Part shown: positions 25,653 to 35,009 of the stretch, in pieces
How positions within the stretch are numbered: the stretch's first letter is position 1
How the letters are laid out: the number at the start of each line of letters is the position of its first letter
The notes under the pieces: generated by a model
Told to the model about the DNA's origin: nothing
Database searches by the model: none
What the model saw: only the letters and a program-made list of their open reading frames with translations
Assembly (NCBI GenBank): GCA_946222005.1
Contig: CAMIHP010000003.1
Span: forward strand, 62,001-126,000
Direction: 5' to 3'
Length of the DNA: 64,000 nucleotides
From: an uncultured Candidatus Saccharibacteria bacterium
GTDB lineage: Bacteria > Patescibacteriota > Saccharimonadia > Saccharimonadales > Saccharimonadaceae
Program-made: the position numbers and the translations under genes

Positions 25653-26906
25653 TTATAAATAAATATACGTATCGTACGTACTGGCGGGCACCGTCATTTC
25701 GCTGTAGTGACCCCAGCCAGGGCCGCCGGCGTTGAAGTAATTGAACTGACTAATGCGGACAGTGTTGCTACCGGCATCGTAGCCCTCGATGTAGACGATG
25801 TGCCCATACTGCCCTGCTGAGATAACACCAAGAGCATTGGCTCGTGGAGTGCGGCCGGTTGAGAAGCCAGCGTTGCGAGCGGCAGCCGGCCACATATTGG
25901 CGTTGCCCCAGTAGCGTGGTGCGTAGCCGGTCTTTTGGTAGGTTTTCCAGGCAGTGTAGCTTACACACTGGCGGCAGCCATAGCCCAGTGGATCTTCGCC
26001 ACCACCAGATGCGCCACCGTGCGACAACGCATTGGCATCAACGGTACAGCCACCAGCCCATGGGTAGCCACCCATCGAGCCATCACCAGAGGTAATGCCA
26101 AGTGAGCCACCACCGCCAGCGTTACGGATAGCCGCTTGGATGGCATCCTGCTGCGCCTTCTGGACGCGGGCTTTCTCACTCTCGCGGTCGGCGGTGAGCT
26201 TTTGGTAGTTTGCTTCTTCGTTTTGCGTGCGGGCAAGGAGGTCAGCTTGCTCACGCTCTTTGGCAGCGAGGGCTTCGCGGGCGTTCTTTTGGTCTGCCAG
26301 GACACGCTCGACTTCCTTCTTTTGCTCTTCTAGCTGCTTTTTGAGCTTATTGACGCGGGTGATCGTCTCACTCAGCGTGGTCTGGATGCTATCGCGGCGA
26401 TCTTGCTCCACCACATAGTCGCCAAGGCTCCGGCTGCTGGCGAGCATCTCCAGCGGGCTAATGGTGCGGTCGACGTACATATCGGCCAGCGTGTCGCCCA
26501 AGGCGTCTTGGTTGGCCTTGATGTCGCGCTTGGTCTGGGCGATTTTCTCTTGCAGTTGGTCGTGCTTCTTCTGACTGATGTCGATCTGCGCTTGGATCAT
26601 CGCTTTCTGCTTCGACAAGACCTCGAGCTCATTTTGCAAGCTCTTTGCCTTCTCGTTCAGCTCCTTGGCCTGCGACTGATACTGCCCGATCTCCTTATTG
26701 AGCGCATCAATCTGCCGCTGGTATTCCTCCTGCGACACAGCCGAAGCAGTCCCAGTAGTCACACCAAGGTAGGTGCTGACTGGCGTACTCAGCGCCATAA
26801 TCACGGCAGCCGCCACAATGACCGACTTGGTGGCAAGCCCCTTGGTTTTTTTGGGTGCGGCCACAGCAGTGTGGGCACGCGAAACAGATGTGGTGGATTG
26901 TTTCAT
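25653..26906 (-). CDS. CHAP-domain peptidoglycan hydrolase with coiled coil (PcsB-like)
   Basis: This 417-residue protein starts MKQSTTSVSRA. It has a signal peptide/TM (~25-60), a long coiled coil (~60-265) as in PcsB/CwlO/EnvC proteins controlled by FtsEX, a Gly-rich linker and a CHAP domain with catalytic Cys in CRQCVSYTAW and His in YGHIVYIEGY. It directly follows ftsE-ftsX, the classic arrangement for a hydrolase activated by FtsX at division. TTGACA (26942-26937), a 17-nt spacer and TACCAT (26919-26914) end 7 nt before the ATG, giving it its own leaderless promoter. Confidence 0.9.
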   Translation of the reverse strand: MKQSTTSVSRAHTAVAAPKKTKGLATKSVIVAAAVIMALSTPVSTYLGVTTGTASAVSQEEYQRQIDALNKEIGQYQSQAKELNEKAKSLQNELEVLSKQKAMIQAQIDISQKKHDQLQEKIAQTKRDIKANQDALGDTLADMYVDRTISPLEMLASSRSLGDYVVEQDRRDSIQTTLSETITRVNKLKKQLEEQKKEVERVLADQKNAREALAAKEREQADLLARTQNEEANYQKLTADRESEKARVQKAQQDAIQAAIRNAGGGGSLGITSGDGSMGGYPWAGGCTVDANALSHGGASGGGEDPLGYGCRQCVSYTAWKTYQKTGYAPRYWGNANMWPAAARNAGFSTGRTPRANALGVISAGQYGHIVYIEGYDAGSNTVRISQFNYFNAGGPGWGHYSEMTVPASTYDTYIYL

Positions 26907-26913
26907 ATTTCTT

Positions 26914-26942
26914 ATGGTAACAAGCGGTGTGTGCTTTGTCAA
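26914..26942 (-). promoter_or_regulatory. Leaderless promoter of the PcsB-like gene
   Basis: Consensus -35 TTGACA, a 17-nt spacer and -10 TACCAT on the minus strand; predicted transcription start coincides with ATG 26906. Confidence 0.8.
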
Positions 26943-26965
26943 CACGGGCCTCCTTTGTATCAATG

Positions 26966-27946
26966 CTAAATCTTTAGGTAACGGCGAGTGGCCACCAGCG
27001 ATGAGATGACGCCAATGCATGCGCCCAGTGCCATCATCACCAAGGCAATAAGCCACCAGTAGGATGCTGCCATATCAATGGTGGGCTGGAGAGCCACCCC
27101 CCACTTCTTGAGCGAATTGCCCGAGAGAAAGAGCGTAATGATACCCAGCGTGGTCGCAATCACTGCGGCGATCACCCCATACACCACAGCCTCCACCAAA
27201 AACGGCCCGCGAATAAAGCCACGGTCGGCACCAATCAGCTTCATCATCTCGATCTCATCACGTCGGTTGAAGATCGCCATGCGGATGGTATTGAAAATAA
27301 TCAAGAACGAGATGGCAATAAAGAGCACGCTGGCCGCTACCCCAGCCTTTTGCGACATATGTGTCCACTCCGCGATGCGCGTTGTACCGTTGCGCCGCTG
27401 GCTCATAAAGGTCGGCGTTTGGGTGGCGCTAATCAACGGTTTGAGCGCAGAATTCGTATTGACGAAGTCTATCAGCTGCGATGTATCGTTGTTATCGTGC
27501 AGGGTGATGCGGATCGTCGCAGGCAGTGAATTTGTCGCCTCCTTAAGGGCGTTCAGTTTAGCCTCATCGTCCTTATTGGCCTTGGCAAATTGCTCCTTGG
27601 CTTCCTCGGTGCTAATGAAGCGGACTGACTCGACGTTGCTGAGGCGGCGCAAACTCACTAGCACCGGCTGAGCGCGCTCCTCTGAGACATCAGGGCGGAG
27701 GTAGATTGAGCGGTCGATATCCTTGTTGATGGCCTGAGCGGTATCAGCCAGTGAACGCTGCGCGACAAAGGTAGTAAAGACAATCAGCAGTGTAATCGTC
27801 ATCACAAGCGTCGCAGCAACGGTCAGCCACGCGTTGCGGCTAAAGTTATTAACGCCATAGTGGCACATCCGGACAAACGTCAGCCACTGGCGACGGCGGC
27901 GCTTTTGCTGCATCAGAGCACGAGCGGTATCTTTGCGGCGGCTCAT
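26966..27946 (-). CDS. ftsX: Cell division protein FtsX
   Basis: This 326-residue permease-like protein has an N-terminal basic cytoplasmic tail, TM1 (~40-63), an extracellular domain (~70-200) that contacts the hydrolase, and three C-terminal TM helices, the standard FtsX layout. It transmits FtsE ATP hydrolysis to peptidoglycan hydrolases. It overlaps ftsE by ATGA. Confidence 0.93.
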   Translation of the reverse strand: MSRRKDTARALMQQKRRRRQWLTFVRMCHYGVNNFSRNAWLTVAATLVMTITLLIVFTTFVAQRSLADTAQAINKDIDRSIYLRPDVSEERAQPVLVSLRRLSNVESVRFISTEEAKEQFAKANKDDEAKLNALKEATNSLPATIRITLHDNNDTSQLIDFVNTNSALKPLISATQTPTFMSQRRNGTTRIAEWTHMSQKAGVAASVLFIAISFLIIFNTIRMAIFNRRDEIEMMKLIGADRGFIRGPFLVEAVVYGVIAAVIATTLGIITLFLSGNSLKKWGVALQPTIDMAASYWWLIALVMMALGACIGVISSLVATRRYLKI

Positions 27947-28626
27947 TGGCGGTAACTCCCTCTGGCTTGGTCGTGCGTGATCTTACCATGCTCAATGGTG
28001 ATGACGCGGCGCTTGAGCCGGTTAACGATCTCGACATTGTGGGTGGTCAGTAGCACGGTCGTGCCATATTTATTAATCTTCTCGAGCAAACGGACGATAT
28101 CCCAGCTGTGCTTAGGGTCGAGGTTGCCTGTTGGCTCATCAGCGATAAGAATCTTGGGCTGACGCACGACGGCACGGGCAATCGCCACGCGCTGGCGTTC
28201 ACCACCACTGAGCTGATGCGGAAATTGCTTCTCTTTGCCCCGGAGGCCAACGAGGTCGATCACCTTAGGCACTGTGTTCTTGATCTCGCGGTTGCTCATG
28301 CCTGCAATCTCCAGCGCAAAGGCCACGTTTTCAAACACCGTGCGCTGCGGCAACAGCTTAAAATCCTGAAACACCACGCCGATCTTGCGGCGCAGCAGTG
28401 GAATATGCTTATCCTTGAGGGTGTCGTAGTCGATACCACCGACCACAATCTTGCCCGTCGTGGGCTTCTCTTCGCGGGTGAGGAGCTTAAGCAGCGTGCT
28501 CTTGCCCGCCCCGCTCGTGCCAATAATAACGACAAACTCATTGGGCTCAACGTGCAAGCTCACTCGATCAAGCGCCGGCTTGGCATCCTTATCATACCGT
28601 TTGGTTACTCTGTCTAACAATATCAC
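27943..28626 (-). CDS. ftsE: Cell division ATP-binding protein FtsE
   Basis: This 227-residue ABC ATPase has Walker A GTSGAGKST, signature LSGGERQR, Walker B ILIADEPTGNLD and H-loop TTHN. With FtsX it forms the complex that controls septal wall hydrolysis. The order ftsE-ftsX-CHAP hydrolase is intact. Confidence 0.94.
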   Translation of the reverse strand: MILLDRVTKRYDKDAKPALDRVSLHVEPNEFVVIIGTSGAGKSTLLKLLTREEKPTTGKIVVGGIDYDTLKDKHIPLLRRKIGVVFQDFKLLPQRTVFENVAFALEIAGMSNREIKNTVPKVIDLVGLRGKEKQFPHQLSGGERQRVAIARAVVRQPKILIADEPTGNLDPKHSWDIVRLLEKINKYGTTVLLTTHNVEIVNRLKRRVITIEHGKITHDQARGSYRQ

Positions 28627-28766
28627 TATACCAGTATAGCATACGGCTGCATCTGAAGACGAGATTGTTTACATGTCACAACGCGGTTAGTATATTACAC
28701 TACTGTTATGATTATGACGTAGTTAATTAGACACGACGTATCACACATCTCAAAGTACAGTCGCAG

Positions 28767-29067
28767 ATAACCACCCTACAAAATAACAAAAATACAAAAA
28801 ACCAAGGTGAGTTGCCCCGCGAAAATAATAGTTATTATCTTCGCGGGGCGTAGTGGTGGTTATTTTTGTCTCTCGGTGGCCTAGACATCCATGATGGACT
28901 CCTCTCTGCACCTCTATGAGGTGCAACACGAGCCTAGCTCTTTGCTAAGCTCTCTTTCTTGTCACCATACAAAAAACAAAACAGAAGTATCCAGATACTT
29001 CTGCAACGAAGGCAAAGAACTCATGCAACATGACGTGTTGATGGTGGCAAAAAAGAGAGCTTAGCAA
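28767..29067. ncRNA. Structured intergenic region, candidate RNA of unknown orientation
   Basis: The 630-nt gap between prfB and ftsE holds several hairpins. A 27-bp rod pairs 28942-28968 with 29041-29067 (25 canonical pairs plus two positions, one a G-U on each strand reading) around a 72-nt loop containing a tetraloop hairpin (28983-29002). TGCACCTC (28907-28914) pairs with GAGGTGCA (28918-28925). CCCCGCGAA pairs with TTCGCGGGG (28815-28848), nested in ATAACCACC (28767-28775) with GGTGGTTAT (28855-28863). ACAAAAATA (28786-28794) competes with that last arm by pairing 28861-28869. A minus-strand TATAAT at 29106-29101 could start it. Confidence 0.55.
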
Positions 29068-29100
29068 TCAAGCAGCATCTTGAGGCTATGTAACCACTAC

Positions 29101-29106
29101 ATTATA
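29101..29106 (-). promoter_or_regulatory. -10 box upstream of the structured region
   Basis: TATAAT on the minus strand, with a predicted start near 29094 just before the 27-bp rod. No clear -35 was seen. Confidence 0.45.
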
Positions 29107-29257
29107 AGATACGTATCAACCTACAACCTACGTGGGAGGGATACTCTATTACTCTATTAGCTTATATGTCAACAGTGTTATATACAAAAATGTTGTGATT
29201 TTGTCATCTGATAAGGTCGCTTGCCTGAGAACAGCAGTCATGCTACGGGGTTTAGTT

Positions 29258-30343
29258 TTATTCCTCCCCCACCCCCATCGCCAAATACGCCTCGATAAAG
29301 CCGTCGATGGCGCCGTCGAGGACGGCTTGGGCGTCGTGGGCTTCGTGTTTGGTGCGGGTGTCTTTGACGAGGGTATAGGGGTGGAGCACATAGTTGCGGA
29401 TCTGTGCACCCCAGCTGGCAGACTCACCGGTGCGGAGGTCAGCCAGACTGGCGGCTTGCTGCTCGTGCTGGAGCTGAGCGAGGCGCGAGCGCAGAATGGT
29501 GAGAGCCGTTTCGCGGTTTTGGATCTGGCTGCGTTCGTTTTGGATGGCAACGACGATGCCGGTGGGCAGATGGGTAACGCGCACGGCTGAGTCGGTCGTA
29601 TTAACGCCCTGCCCACCCTTGCCACCACTGCGGTAGACGTCGATCCGGAGGTCTTTGTCCTCAAGCTGTACCTGCTCGGGCTCAGCAATCTCGGGCATTA
29701 CCTCCACCAAAGCAAAGCTTGTCTGGCGCAAATGGTCGGCATTAAACGGGCTGAGCCGCACCAGGCGGTGCACGCCATGCTCGCTGCGCAGCTGGCCATA
29801 GGCATACGCGCCGTGGAGGCTGTATGTCGCACTCTTGATGCCAGCTTCCTCGCCCGTCGAGCGCTCGAGGAGCTCCGCTTGGAGGCTGTGCTGCTCGGCA
29901 AAGCGTAGGTACATCCGCTCGAGCATTGCTGCCCAATCCTGCGCATCGGTGCCACCAGCCCCAGCACTGATCTTGATAATAGCCGGTTGGTCATCATGCT
30001 CACCACTGTAGAGGAGGTCGCGGTGGCGCGCTTGGTAGTCGTGCTCGAGGGCAGCAAGCTGCTGCTCGAACTCTGGTATCATCGAATCGTCGCCCAGATC
30101 CATCAGCTCCACAATGTCGCTCGCCTGGGCCTGCAGCACCTGCCACGGCTCTATCTGCCCCCGCAGCGCTGCCGCCTGGCGCGACACCTGCTGAGCGTGG
30201 GCTGGATTGGCCCAAATTTGCGAGTCAGCCAGCTGCGCCTCGAGCTGAGTAAGCTGAGTAGCTTTGTCCGCAATTTGCAAACGACGGATCGCATCGAGGA
30301 TATCGGCGAGGAGCTGTGCGGCGCGCTTTTTGAGTGGTTGCAT
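29258..30343 (-). CDS. prfB: Peptide chain release factor 2
   Basis: This 361-residue RF2 starts at MQPLKKRAAQ. It has the SPF recognition tripeptide (VRLSPFNADH) for UAA/UGA and the GGQ catalytic loop (GGKGGQGVNTTDSAVR). There is no programmed frameshift site: the frame is continuous from ATG. TATAAT (30355-30350) lies 6 nt before the ATG, so the mRNA is leaderless. In-frame starts further upstream (to 30637) lack support. RF2 confirms UGA as a stop here. Confidence 0.94.
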   Translation of the reverse strand: MQPLKKRAAQLLADILDAIRRLQIADKATQLTQLEAQLADSQIWANPAHAQQVSRQAAALRGQIEPWQVLQAQASDIVELMDLGDDSMIPEFEQQLAALEHDYQARHRDLLYSGEHDDQPAIIKISAGAGGTDAQDWAAMLERMYLRFAEQHSLQAELLERSTGEEAGIKSATYSLHGAYAYGQLRSEHGVHRLVRLSPFNADHLRQTSFALVEVMPEIAEPEQVQLEDKDLRIDVYRSGGKGGQGVNTTDSAVRVTHLPTGIVVAIQNERSQIQNRETALTILRSRLAQLQHEQQAASLADLRTGESASWGAQIRNYVLHPYTLVKDTRTKHEAHDAQAVLDGAIDGFIEAYLAMGVGEE

Positions 30344-30637
30344 AGGTCTATTATACCGCACTCTTGAGGTGTTGGCTCTACTACGCAGCGCAAAGTATTG
30401 CGGGGCACACATCTCGCAGAGTGTTGCTGTGTGTTCGCTTGCTCCATAACCTCGTTCAGACAAAGTGCGGAACTTCGTTATTATAACGATATTTTCAGCG
30501 CTGGTACTGTACCGGCAAGCATATAATCCAGAGAGGTGCATCACTTGGGAAGAGGAACAACAAAGGGAAAAGGCACAAGTGATCGATGAACCTTTATGGT
30601 CGAAGTGTGCACTATCGTAGGTATCGAGCAAAACCAA
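30344..30637 (+). other. Intergenic stretch with inverted repeats
   Basis: No gene is seen. TCGTTAT directly faces ATAACGA near 30473-30487. ATCACTTG (30540-30547) pairs with CAAGTGAT (30576-30583) around a purine-rich 28-nt loop, and a TATAAT lies at about 30521 on the plus strand. A short plus-strand RNA is possible but unsupported. Confidence 0.35.
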
Positions 30638-30666
30638 GAGGCCACCATCGTACGGATAGTGGCCTC
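30638..30666 (-). terminator. Terminator of htpX
   Basis: GAGGCCAC (30638-30645) pairs with GTGGCCTC (30659-30666); the minus-strand tail is TTGGTTTTG. Confidence 0.75.
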
Positions 30667-30699
30667 TGTATACACAGCGATGTATCGCCTTGCACTCCC

Positions 30700-31662
30700 C
30701 TACTGTGGCTGGACTGGTGTCGTGGGCTGGGCTGGTGCAGCCGGTGCTTGAGGTGCAAGGAGCTTGGCGGTCATCTCATCAATGTGATCAAGCCGACGCA
30801 CGAGGTATGGGTGGTCGCTCAAGGTCTGAGCAAAGCGGTTCATTGGCCGGTTGGCAGTGTAGCGTTGCCACTGGCGAGCAGTCTCATTCATACCCTCCGC
30901 CACATCAGGGCCAATGTGCACCTTGACGAGCGCATTCTTGACGAGCTCTGGATCTTCGGTGTAGGTAAGCGCCAAGCGGTCGGCCGTATACTCGGTGCGG
31001 CGCTGCCAAAAGCCCGCTAGCCAGCCAGACACCGAGGAAACGAACGGCAACGCCAAGAATGGCTGCAGATACAGCATCGCTATGGTGTGCTTGTACTTAA
31101 TATGCCCCATCTCGTGAATAACGACTGCCTTGAGCTCATCGGGCGTGAGGTAGCGAATCGAACCAGAATGCAGCACAATACAGTATGGATTCATAAAGCC
31201 AAAGGCATAAGCATTGATGACCGGGTTCTGCGTGACGAAGATCTCTACCCGTGGCAAACCTAGGTCGGCCGCTGTGACGTTGGCCCAGTCGCGCAGCCAA
31301 GCATAATCACTATACTCTACTTGCATAGCATTACCCAGCATCTTCTGCCGCTCCATCCGGATGAAAAACATCCCGACAAGAAGGATGACGCCAAAGAGGA
31401 TAGCACCGCTAAACAAAGCAATAATAAGCCTCAGCCAAAGTGGGACTTGCTCTACCGCCATATCAGTCCCCTCTACACTAAAGTGCTCAGCCAGCGCCGT
31501 AAAAATAAAATACGCCGACGTCATAAAAAAGAAGCCAATAAAGGTGACTGCCAGCACAGTGTTGTCGCTAGACATAGCAGCACGGGCCACGGCAAGCTGC
31601 CCCTTGCTATACTGCGGCGCGGCGGCAGGCTGCGGTGAGTTGGTATATGGTTGCTGATTCAT
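30700..31662 (-). CDS. htpX: M48 family metalloprotease HtpX
   Basis: This 320-residue membrane zinc protease has a Pro/Gln-rich N-tail, two TM helices (~38-58 and 78-102), the HEMGH zinc motif (H183, E184, H187), two further hydrophobic segments (~195-215) and a third ligand Glu in RTEYTAD. HtpX degrades misfolded membrane proteins with FtsH-like quality control. The C-terminus is a Pro/Ala/Gln tail. AT-rich DNA with several TATAAT-like boxes precedes it. Confidence 0.9.
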   Translation of the reverse strand: MNQQPYTNSPQPAAAPQYSKGQLAVARAAMSSDNTVLAVTFIGFFFMTSAYFIFTALAEHFSVEGTDMAVEQVPLWLRLIIALFSGAILFGVILLVGMFFIRMERQKMLGNAMQVEYSDYAWLRDWANVTAADLGLPRVEIFVTQNPVINAYAFGFMNPYCIVLHSGSIRYLTPDELKAVVIHEMGHIKYKHTIAMLYLQPFLALPFVSSVSGWLAGFWQRRTEYTADRLALTYTEDPELVKNALVKVHIGPDVAEGMNETARQWQRYTANRPMNRFAQTLSDHPYLVRRLDHIDEMTAKLLAPQAPAAPAQPTTPVQPQ

Positions 31663-31744
31663 TGGGCTATCGATTCCTTATCTTGTATCAGTTATATAGT
31701 TATTTGTATATATTATAGTATATCCTGCTCAATCGCAAAATAGC

Positions 31745-33091
31745 TTACACTCCGCCGCCCTGCACCGCTGCGATAAATTGCTCACCACGGTCGGTATAGC
31801 TACGGTATTGGTCGAAGCTCGCGGCAGCAGGGCTTAAGATGACGACATCACCAGGCTCGGCTTGCTGCCGAGCGGCAGCCACGACCTCTGTCATAGACAC
31901 ACTACCAAGTGTTATGATAGGTGCAGCAACATCATAGTTTTGTAATACCGCTGCAATCGCCGAAGCATTCGCTCCCATCGTAATGATAGCGCGGACAGAC
32001 TCACCTTGATTATACACCTCTTGTGCCAGTGGCTCGTAATCACCACCTTTGTCTGCCCCACCAACGATGAGAACTTTGGGCTCTGCAAAGGCACGCAGCG
32101 CTGCAATGGCACTGCCCGGTGTGGTAGCAATACTGTCGTCATAATACCGTACCTCATCCTGCTCTGCTACGAAGGCCAAGCGATGCGGCAAACCAGCAAA
32201 GCTCGCCAGCCCCTCCGCCAGGCGCTGCGGCACAGCCTGTGGATCGAAGGCGAGCACTGCGCTGAGCGCGGCACAAGCATTCTCAATATTATGAGCACCC
32301 GGCAGTTGCAGGCGATCCGTTGCGCAAAGTCGCCGCTCACCCTGCCAAAAGGCACCATCTTTCACATACACCATGCCATCATCTGGCGTGCCATAGCGAT
32401 ACGCCGGTGGTGGCGTACCCAGGCTGCCACGCGCAACGTCCGTGTCAAGCGACTCAGCAATCTGCGCGGCATATGGATTGCTCGGATGATAAATACACAC
32501 ATCACCTGGCCGCTGATGCCGCCGAATGTTAGCCTTAGCATCGACATACTCGGCAAAATTAACGTGCTTGTCGAGGTGGTCGGGCTCAATCATCAGCACT
32601 ACCGCGATCTGCGGTGAACGCTCGGCATCCCACAGCTGAAAACTACTCAGCTCATACACGACTACATCATCCGGGCTAATCTGCGCCAGCTGAGCCAGAG
32701 CTGGCCGGCCAATATTGCCCACCACATGGACGGTGCGACCAAGGGCTTGCAGCATAGCAGCGATGAGGCTCACCGTTGTACCCTTGCCCTTTGTACCTGT
32801 CACACCAATGATCGGCGCGGGGCAGCGTGCGAAGAACTCATTCGTAGCCGACCACACCGTCCCATCTGTCTCGATCCGCCACGGCGCCAATCCAGGGGTG
32901 CGCATGACGATATCGGCATCACCCAGCTGAGCAAAGGCATCTGGGCCTGTCAATACATCCACCACCCCAGGCGGCACATCAGCAATGCGCCGCTCATCGG
33001 CTATCACAATCTCCGCCGCAGGCCACACCTGCCGCGCATAATCATACGTCGCACGACCCTCAACGTCGTACCCAGCAATCGCAACTTTCAT
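31745..33091 (-). CDS. murD: UDP-N-acetylmuramoylalanine--D-glutamate ligase
   Basis: This 448-residue Mur ligase adds D-Glu to UDP-MurNAc-L-Ala. It shows the N-terminal UDP-binding Rossmann domain (VAIAGYDVEGRATYDYA), ATP P-loop GVTGTKGKGTT, IEPDHLDKH and the C-terminal domain. Extended -10 TGCTATAAT (33106-33098) lies 6 nt before ATG 33091, so the transcript is probably leaderless. Other mur genes are not in the window. Confidence 0.94.
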   Translation of the reverse strand: MKVAIAGYDVEGRATYDYARQVWPAAEIVIADERRIADVPPGVVDVLTGPDAFAQLGDADIVMRTPGLAPWRIETDGTVWSATNEFFARCPAPIIGVTGTKGKGTTVSLIAAMLQALGRTVHVVGNIGRPALAQLAQISPDDVVVYELSSFQLWDAERSPQIAVVLMIEPDHLDKHVNFAEYVDAKANIRRHQRPGDVCIYHPSNPYAAQIAESLDTDVARGSLGTPPPAYRYGTPDDGMVYVKDGAFWQGERRLCATDRLQLPGAHNIENACAALSAVLAFDPQAVPQRLAEGLASFAGLPHRLAFVAEQDEVRYYDDSIATTPGSAIAALRAFAEPKVLIVGGADKGGDYEPLAQEVYNQGESVRAIITMGANASAIAAVLQNYDVAAPIITLGSVSMTEVVAAARQQAEPGDVVILSPAAASFDQYRSYTDRGEQFIAAVQGGGV

Positions 33092-33309
33092 ATCATTATT
33101 ATAGCATACACAGCGCCCAAAACACAGAATATACAGAGGTCAGAGGGTGTACTATACCGCCCTTGTCTTTGACACTCCCTCACCATTTCCTTATTAATGA
33201 TCGCTATCTCTCGTAGCGGTGTTATTGCTTTTTCGCTTGTTTCTTGCATACTATGCACAATGGTACATCACTATATGTAGCAGACCGCAACAGCTCTTTC
33301 TCCGTCAAT

Positions 33310-33337
33310 TTGCGCTCATTGCAACTATTGCTATAAT
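33310..33337 (+). promoter_or_regulatory. Promoter of the 33391 gene
   Basis: TTGCGC (33310-33315), a 16-nt spacer and TATAAT (33332-33337) preceded by TGC; the ribosome-binding site AAAGGA precedes ATG 33391. The rest of the gap back to murD (33107-33309) holds only a small CGCTA/TAGCG hairpin. Confidence 0.7.
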
Positions 33338-33390
33338 ATATAGTCTATAGTTAATTTTAGTATCAACAACGAAGATAAAGGACACAAGCA

Positions 33391-34350
33391 ATGGACACTC
33401 AGCCCACTCCTGGCCATAACCAACCAGCTATGACCTCGCCAACGAACACCATGAATACGAACACATCACAGCCTAGCAAGACACCGCAGCCACCTCAGTT
33501 TGCGGGTAATAAACTGCTGGCAAATAAGAAACTGCTGTATGGGCTGATTGCTGGCGCGGTGGGCATTGTGCTAGTCATCATCATTATCATCGTTGTGGCC
33601 ATGCAGTCTGCACCACCAAGCCGCAAAGACCTGCAAGATGCCCAGGCGCTCATCCGCACCCATAGCCGCACCGAGGATCGCCTGCTGCAGCCACTCTCTC
33701 GTGGTGAGACGATCGACACCAAGTCATTTACAGACAACCGCACAGAGCTCATAAGCAAGCTTGGTAGCTCACGCGCTGTGCATGACGAAGACATCAAGCG
33801 TGCGTACGAGCAGTACAAGCACGAGACGGACGAAGCCGTCACTGCACTGGGCAAGCTGCCTAGCTACTACTCCACCGTCGCTACCTTTATCAAAGAGTGC
33901 GCCGATACCAACACGCTGAACCGCCAAATTCTAAACTTTGACTTCCGCAAGGGTGGCAGCGCAGCGCTTACGAGCGCTCCTGCACTGACCGATAGCGAGA
34001 TCGAAAAGGAAGCAAGCAAGACCTATGGCTCGTGCATCGAGCAAGCCAAAAAAGTGCAAAACATCAGCGAAAATGACAACGCACGCAAGCTTGGCACCGA
34101 ATACGTTACGTATTACCAAGCGGTCAAAGACCACCGTCTCAAAGCCGCTCAATACTACCGCACTCACAGCGACCTAACCAGCCGCAGCAAGTACAGCGGG
34201 CAAAACACTGCGCCCAAAATGCCCGACAACAGAGATAGCAAAGCCGAGACATACGTCATCGACGACGGCATCCTCCACAAGAAGGATGGTAGCCTCACCG
34301 AGATGAACAAACTACTCAACTCGAAGATGCTCGTATACCGCGCAGGCTAA
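33391..34350 (+). CDS. Single-pass membrane protein with helical extracytoplasmic domain
   Basis: This 319-residue protein has a ~45-residue Pro/Thr/Asn-rich cytoplasmic tail, one transmembrane helix (~50-72) and a largely helical outer domain with several long charged helices and two conserved-looking Cys (CADTN and SCIEQ). No family is recognised. It is one of the plus-strand genes and has its own promoter. Confidence 0.65.
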   Translation: MDTQPTPGHNQPAMTSPTNTMNTNTSQPSKTPQPPQFAGNKLLANKKLLYGLIAGAVGIVLVIIIIIVVAMQSAPPSRKDLQDAQALIRTHSRTEDRLLQPLSRGETIDTKSFTDNRTELISKLGSSRAVHDEDIKRAYEQYKHETDEAVTALGKLPSYYSTVATFIKECADTNTLNRQILNFDFRKGGSAALTSAPALTDSEIEKEASKTYGSCIEQAKKVQNISENDNARKLGTEYVTYYQAVKDHRLKAAQYYRTHSDLTSRSKYSGQNTAPKMPDNRDSKAETYVIDDGILHKKDGSLTEMNKLLNSKMLVYRAG

Positions 34351-34394
34351 AGTGTACCATGTACATGTTGACCCTCAAATAAAAGGCTCTTGCC

Positions 34395-34423
34395 TTGTTA
34401 CCAACTATCTGATAAAGTAGAAT
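34395..34423 (+). promoter_or_regulatory. Leaderless promoter of the 34429 gene
   Basis: TTGTTA (34395-34400), a 17-nt spacer and TAGAAT (34418-34423), with ATG only 5 nt downstream. Confidence 0.7.
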
Positions 34424-34428
34424 CTACT

Positions 34429-34818
34429 ATGAATAATAATGAATTTACCTCCTCTACTACTTCTAGCAATGAACTAGAAAAACCCCAAGACCTAACACCA
34501 GCAGAAGTGCTGGAATACCGAAATAAGCGCATTGCACAGGAAGCAGCCGATGAGGCATATCTTCGTGTTATCAATTATATCCCAGGCAGCAAGGATAGAA
34601 TAAGCGAAAAAATGGGAGATGTATTTTCTTCTCATAGGTCACCAGAGGTGTGCGCCGAGCTTGGCCTACCTCCCGAGGCATCTGATGATGACGTCTTTGC
34701 CGCAGCCCTCCAGGTGGAAATTAACGCGCTATGTGACACACTTGATTTACCACACACCGCAACAAACGCCGAAATCGAGGCAGCACTAGCACTTCGCGCT
34801 TACTCGACACCACTATAG
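34429..34818 (+). CDS. Hypothetical small acidic protein
   Basis: This 129-residue protein starts MNNNEFTSST; an upstream in-frame ATG at 34390 precedes the promoter. The N-terminus is Ser/Thr/Asn-rich. Two helical segments (AEVLEYRNKRIAQEAADEAYL and a pair of ELGLPPEASDDDVFAAAL / DLPHTATNAEIEAALAL repeats) look like small helical repeats of the type found in phage-like or scaffold proteins. No function is assigned. Confidence 0.6.
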   Translation: MNNNEFTSSTTSSNELEKPQDLTPAEVLEYRNKRIAQEAADEAYLRVINYIPGSKDRISEKMGDVFSSHRSPEVCAELGLPPEASDDDVFAAALQVEINALCDTLDLPHTATNAEIEAALALRAYSTPL

Positions 34819-34851
34819 TTTGACTATCCGAGACATAACATAAACACAGAG

Positions 34852-34892
34852 CTCCTTCTTGGCCTACTTTAATTAGCCAAGAAGGAGTTTTT
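34852..34892 (+). terminator. Terminator of the 34429 gene
   Basis: CTCCTTCTTGGC (34852-34863) pairs with GCCAAGAAGGAG (34876-34887), followed by TTTTT. Confidence 0.92.
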
Positions 34893-35009
34893 GCGTTGAT
34901 TTTATTGATTAAGGAGGCGAAAAGCAGAAACCAACAGAGAGAAGCCAGCCATCTCAATCCGAGCATTGCTATCACTGATACAGCTACAACAAAGCCGATA
35001 ACGTATCGG

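Noticed and set aside
29258..30343. Programmed frameshift in prfB
   Set aside because: The RF2 frame is continuous with no in-frame UGA near codon 26.
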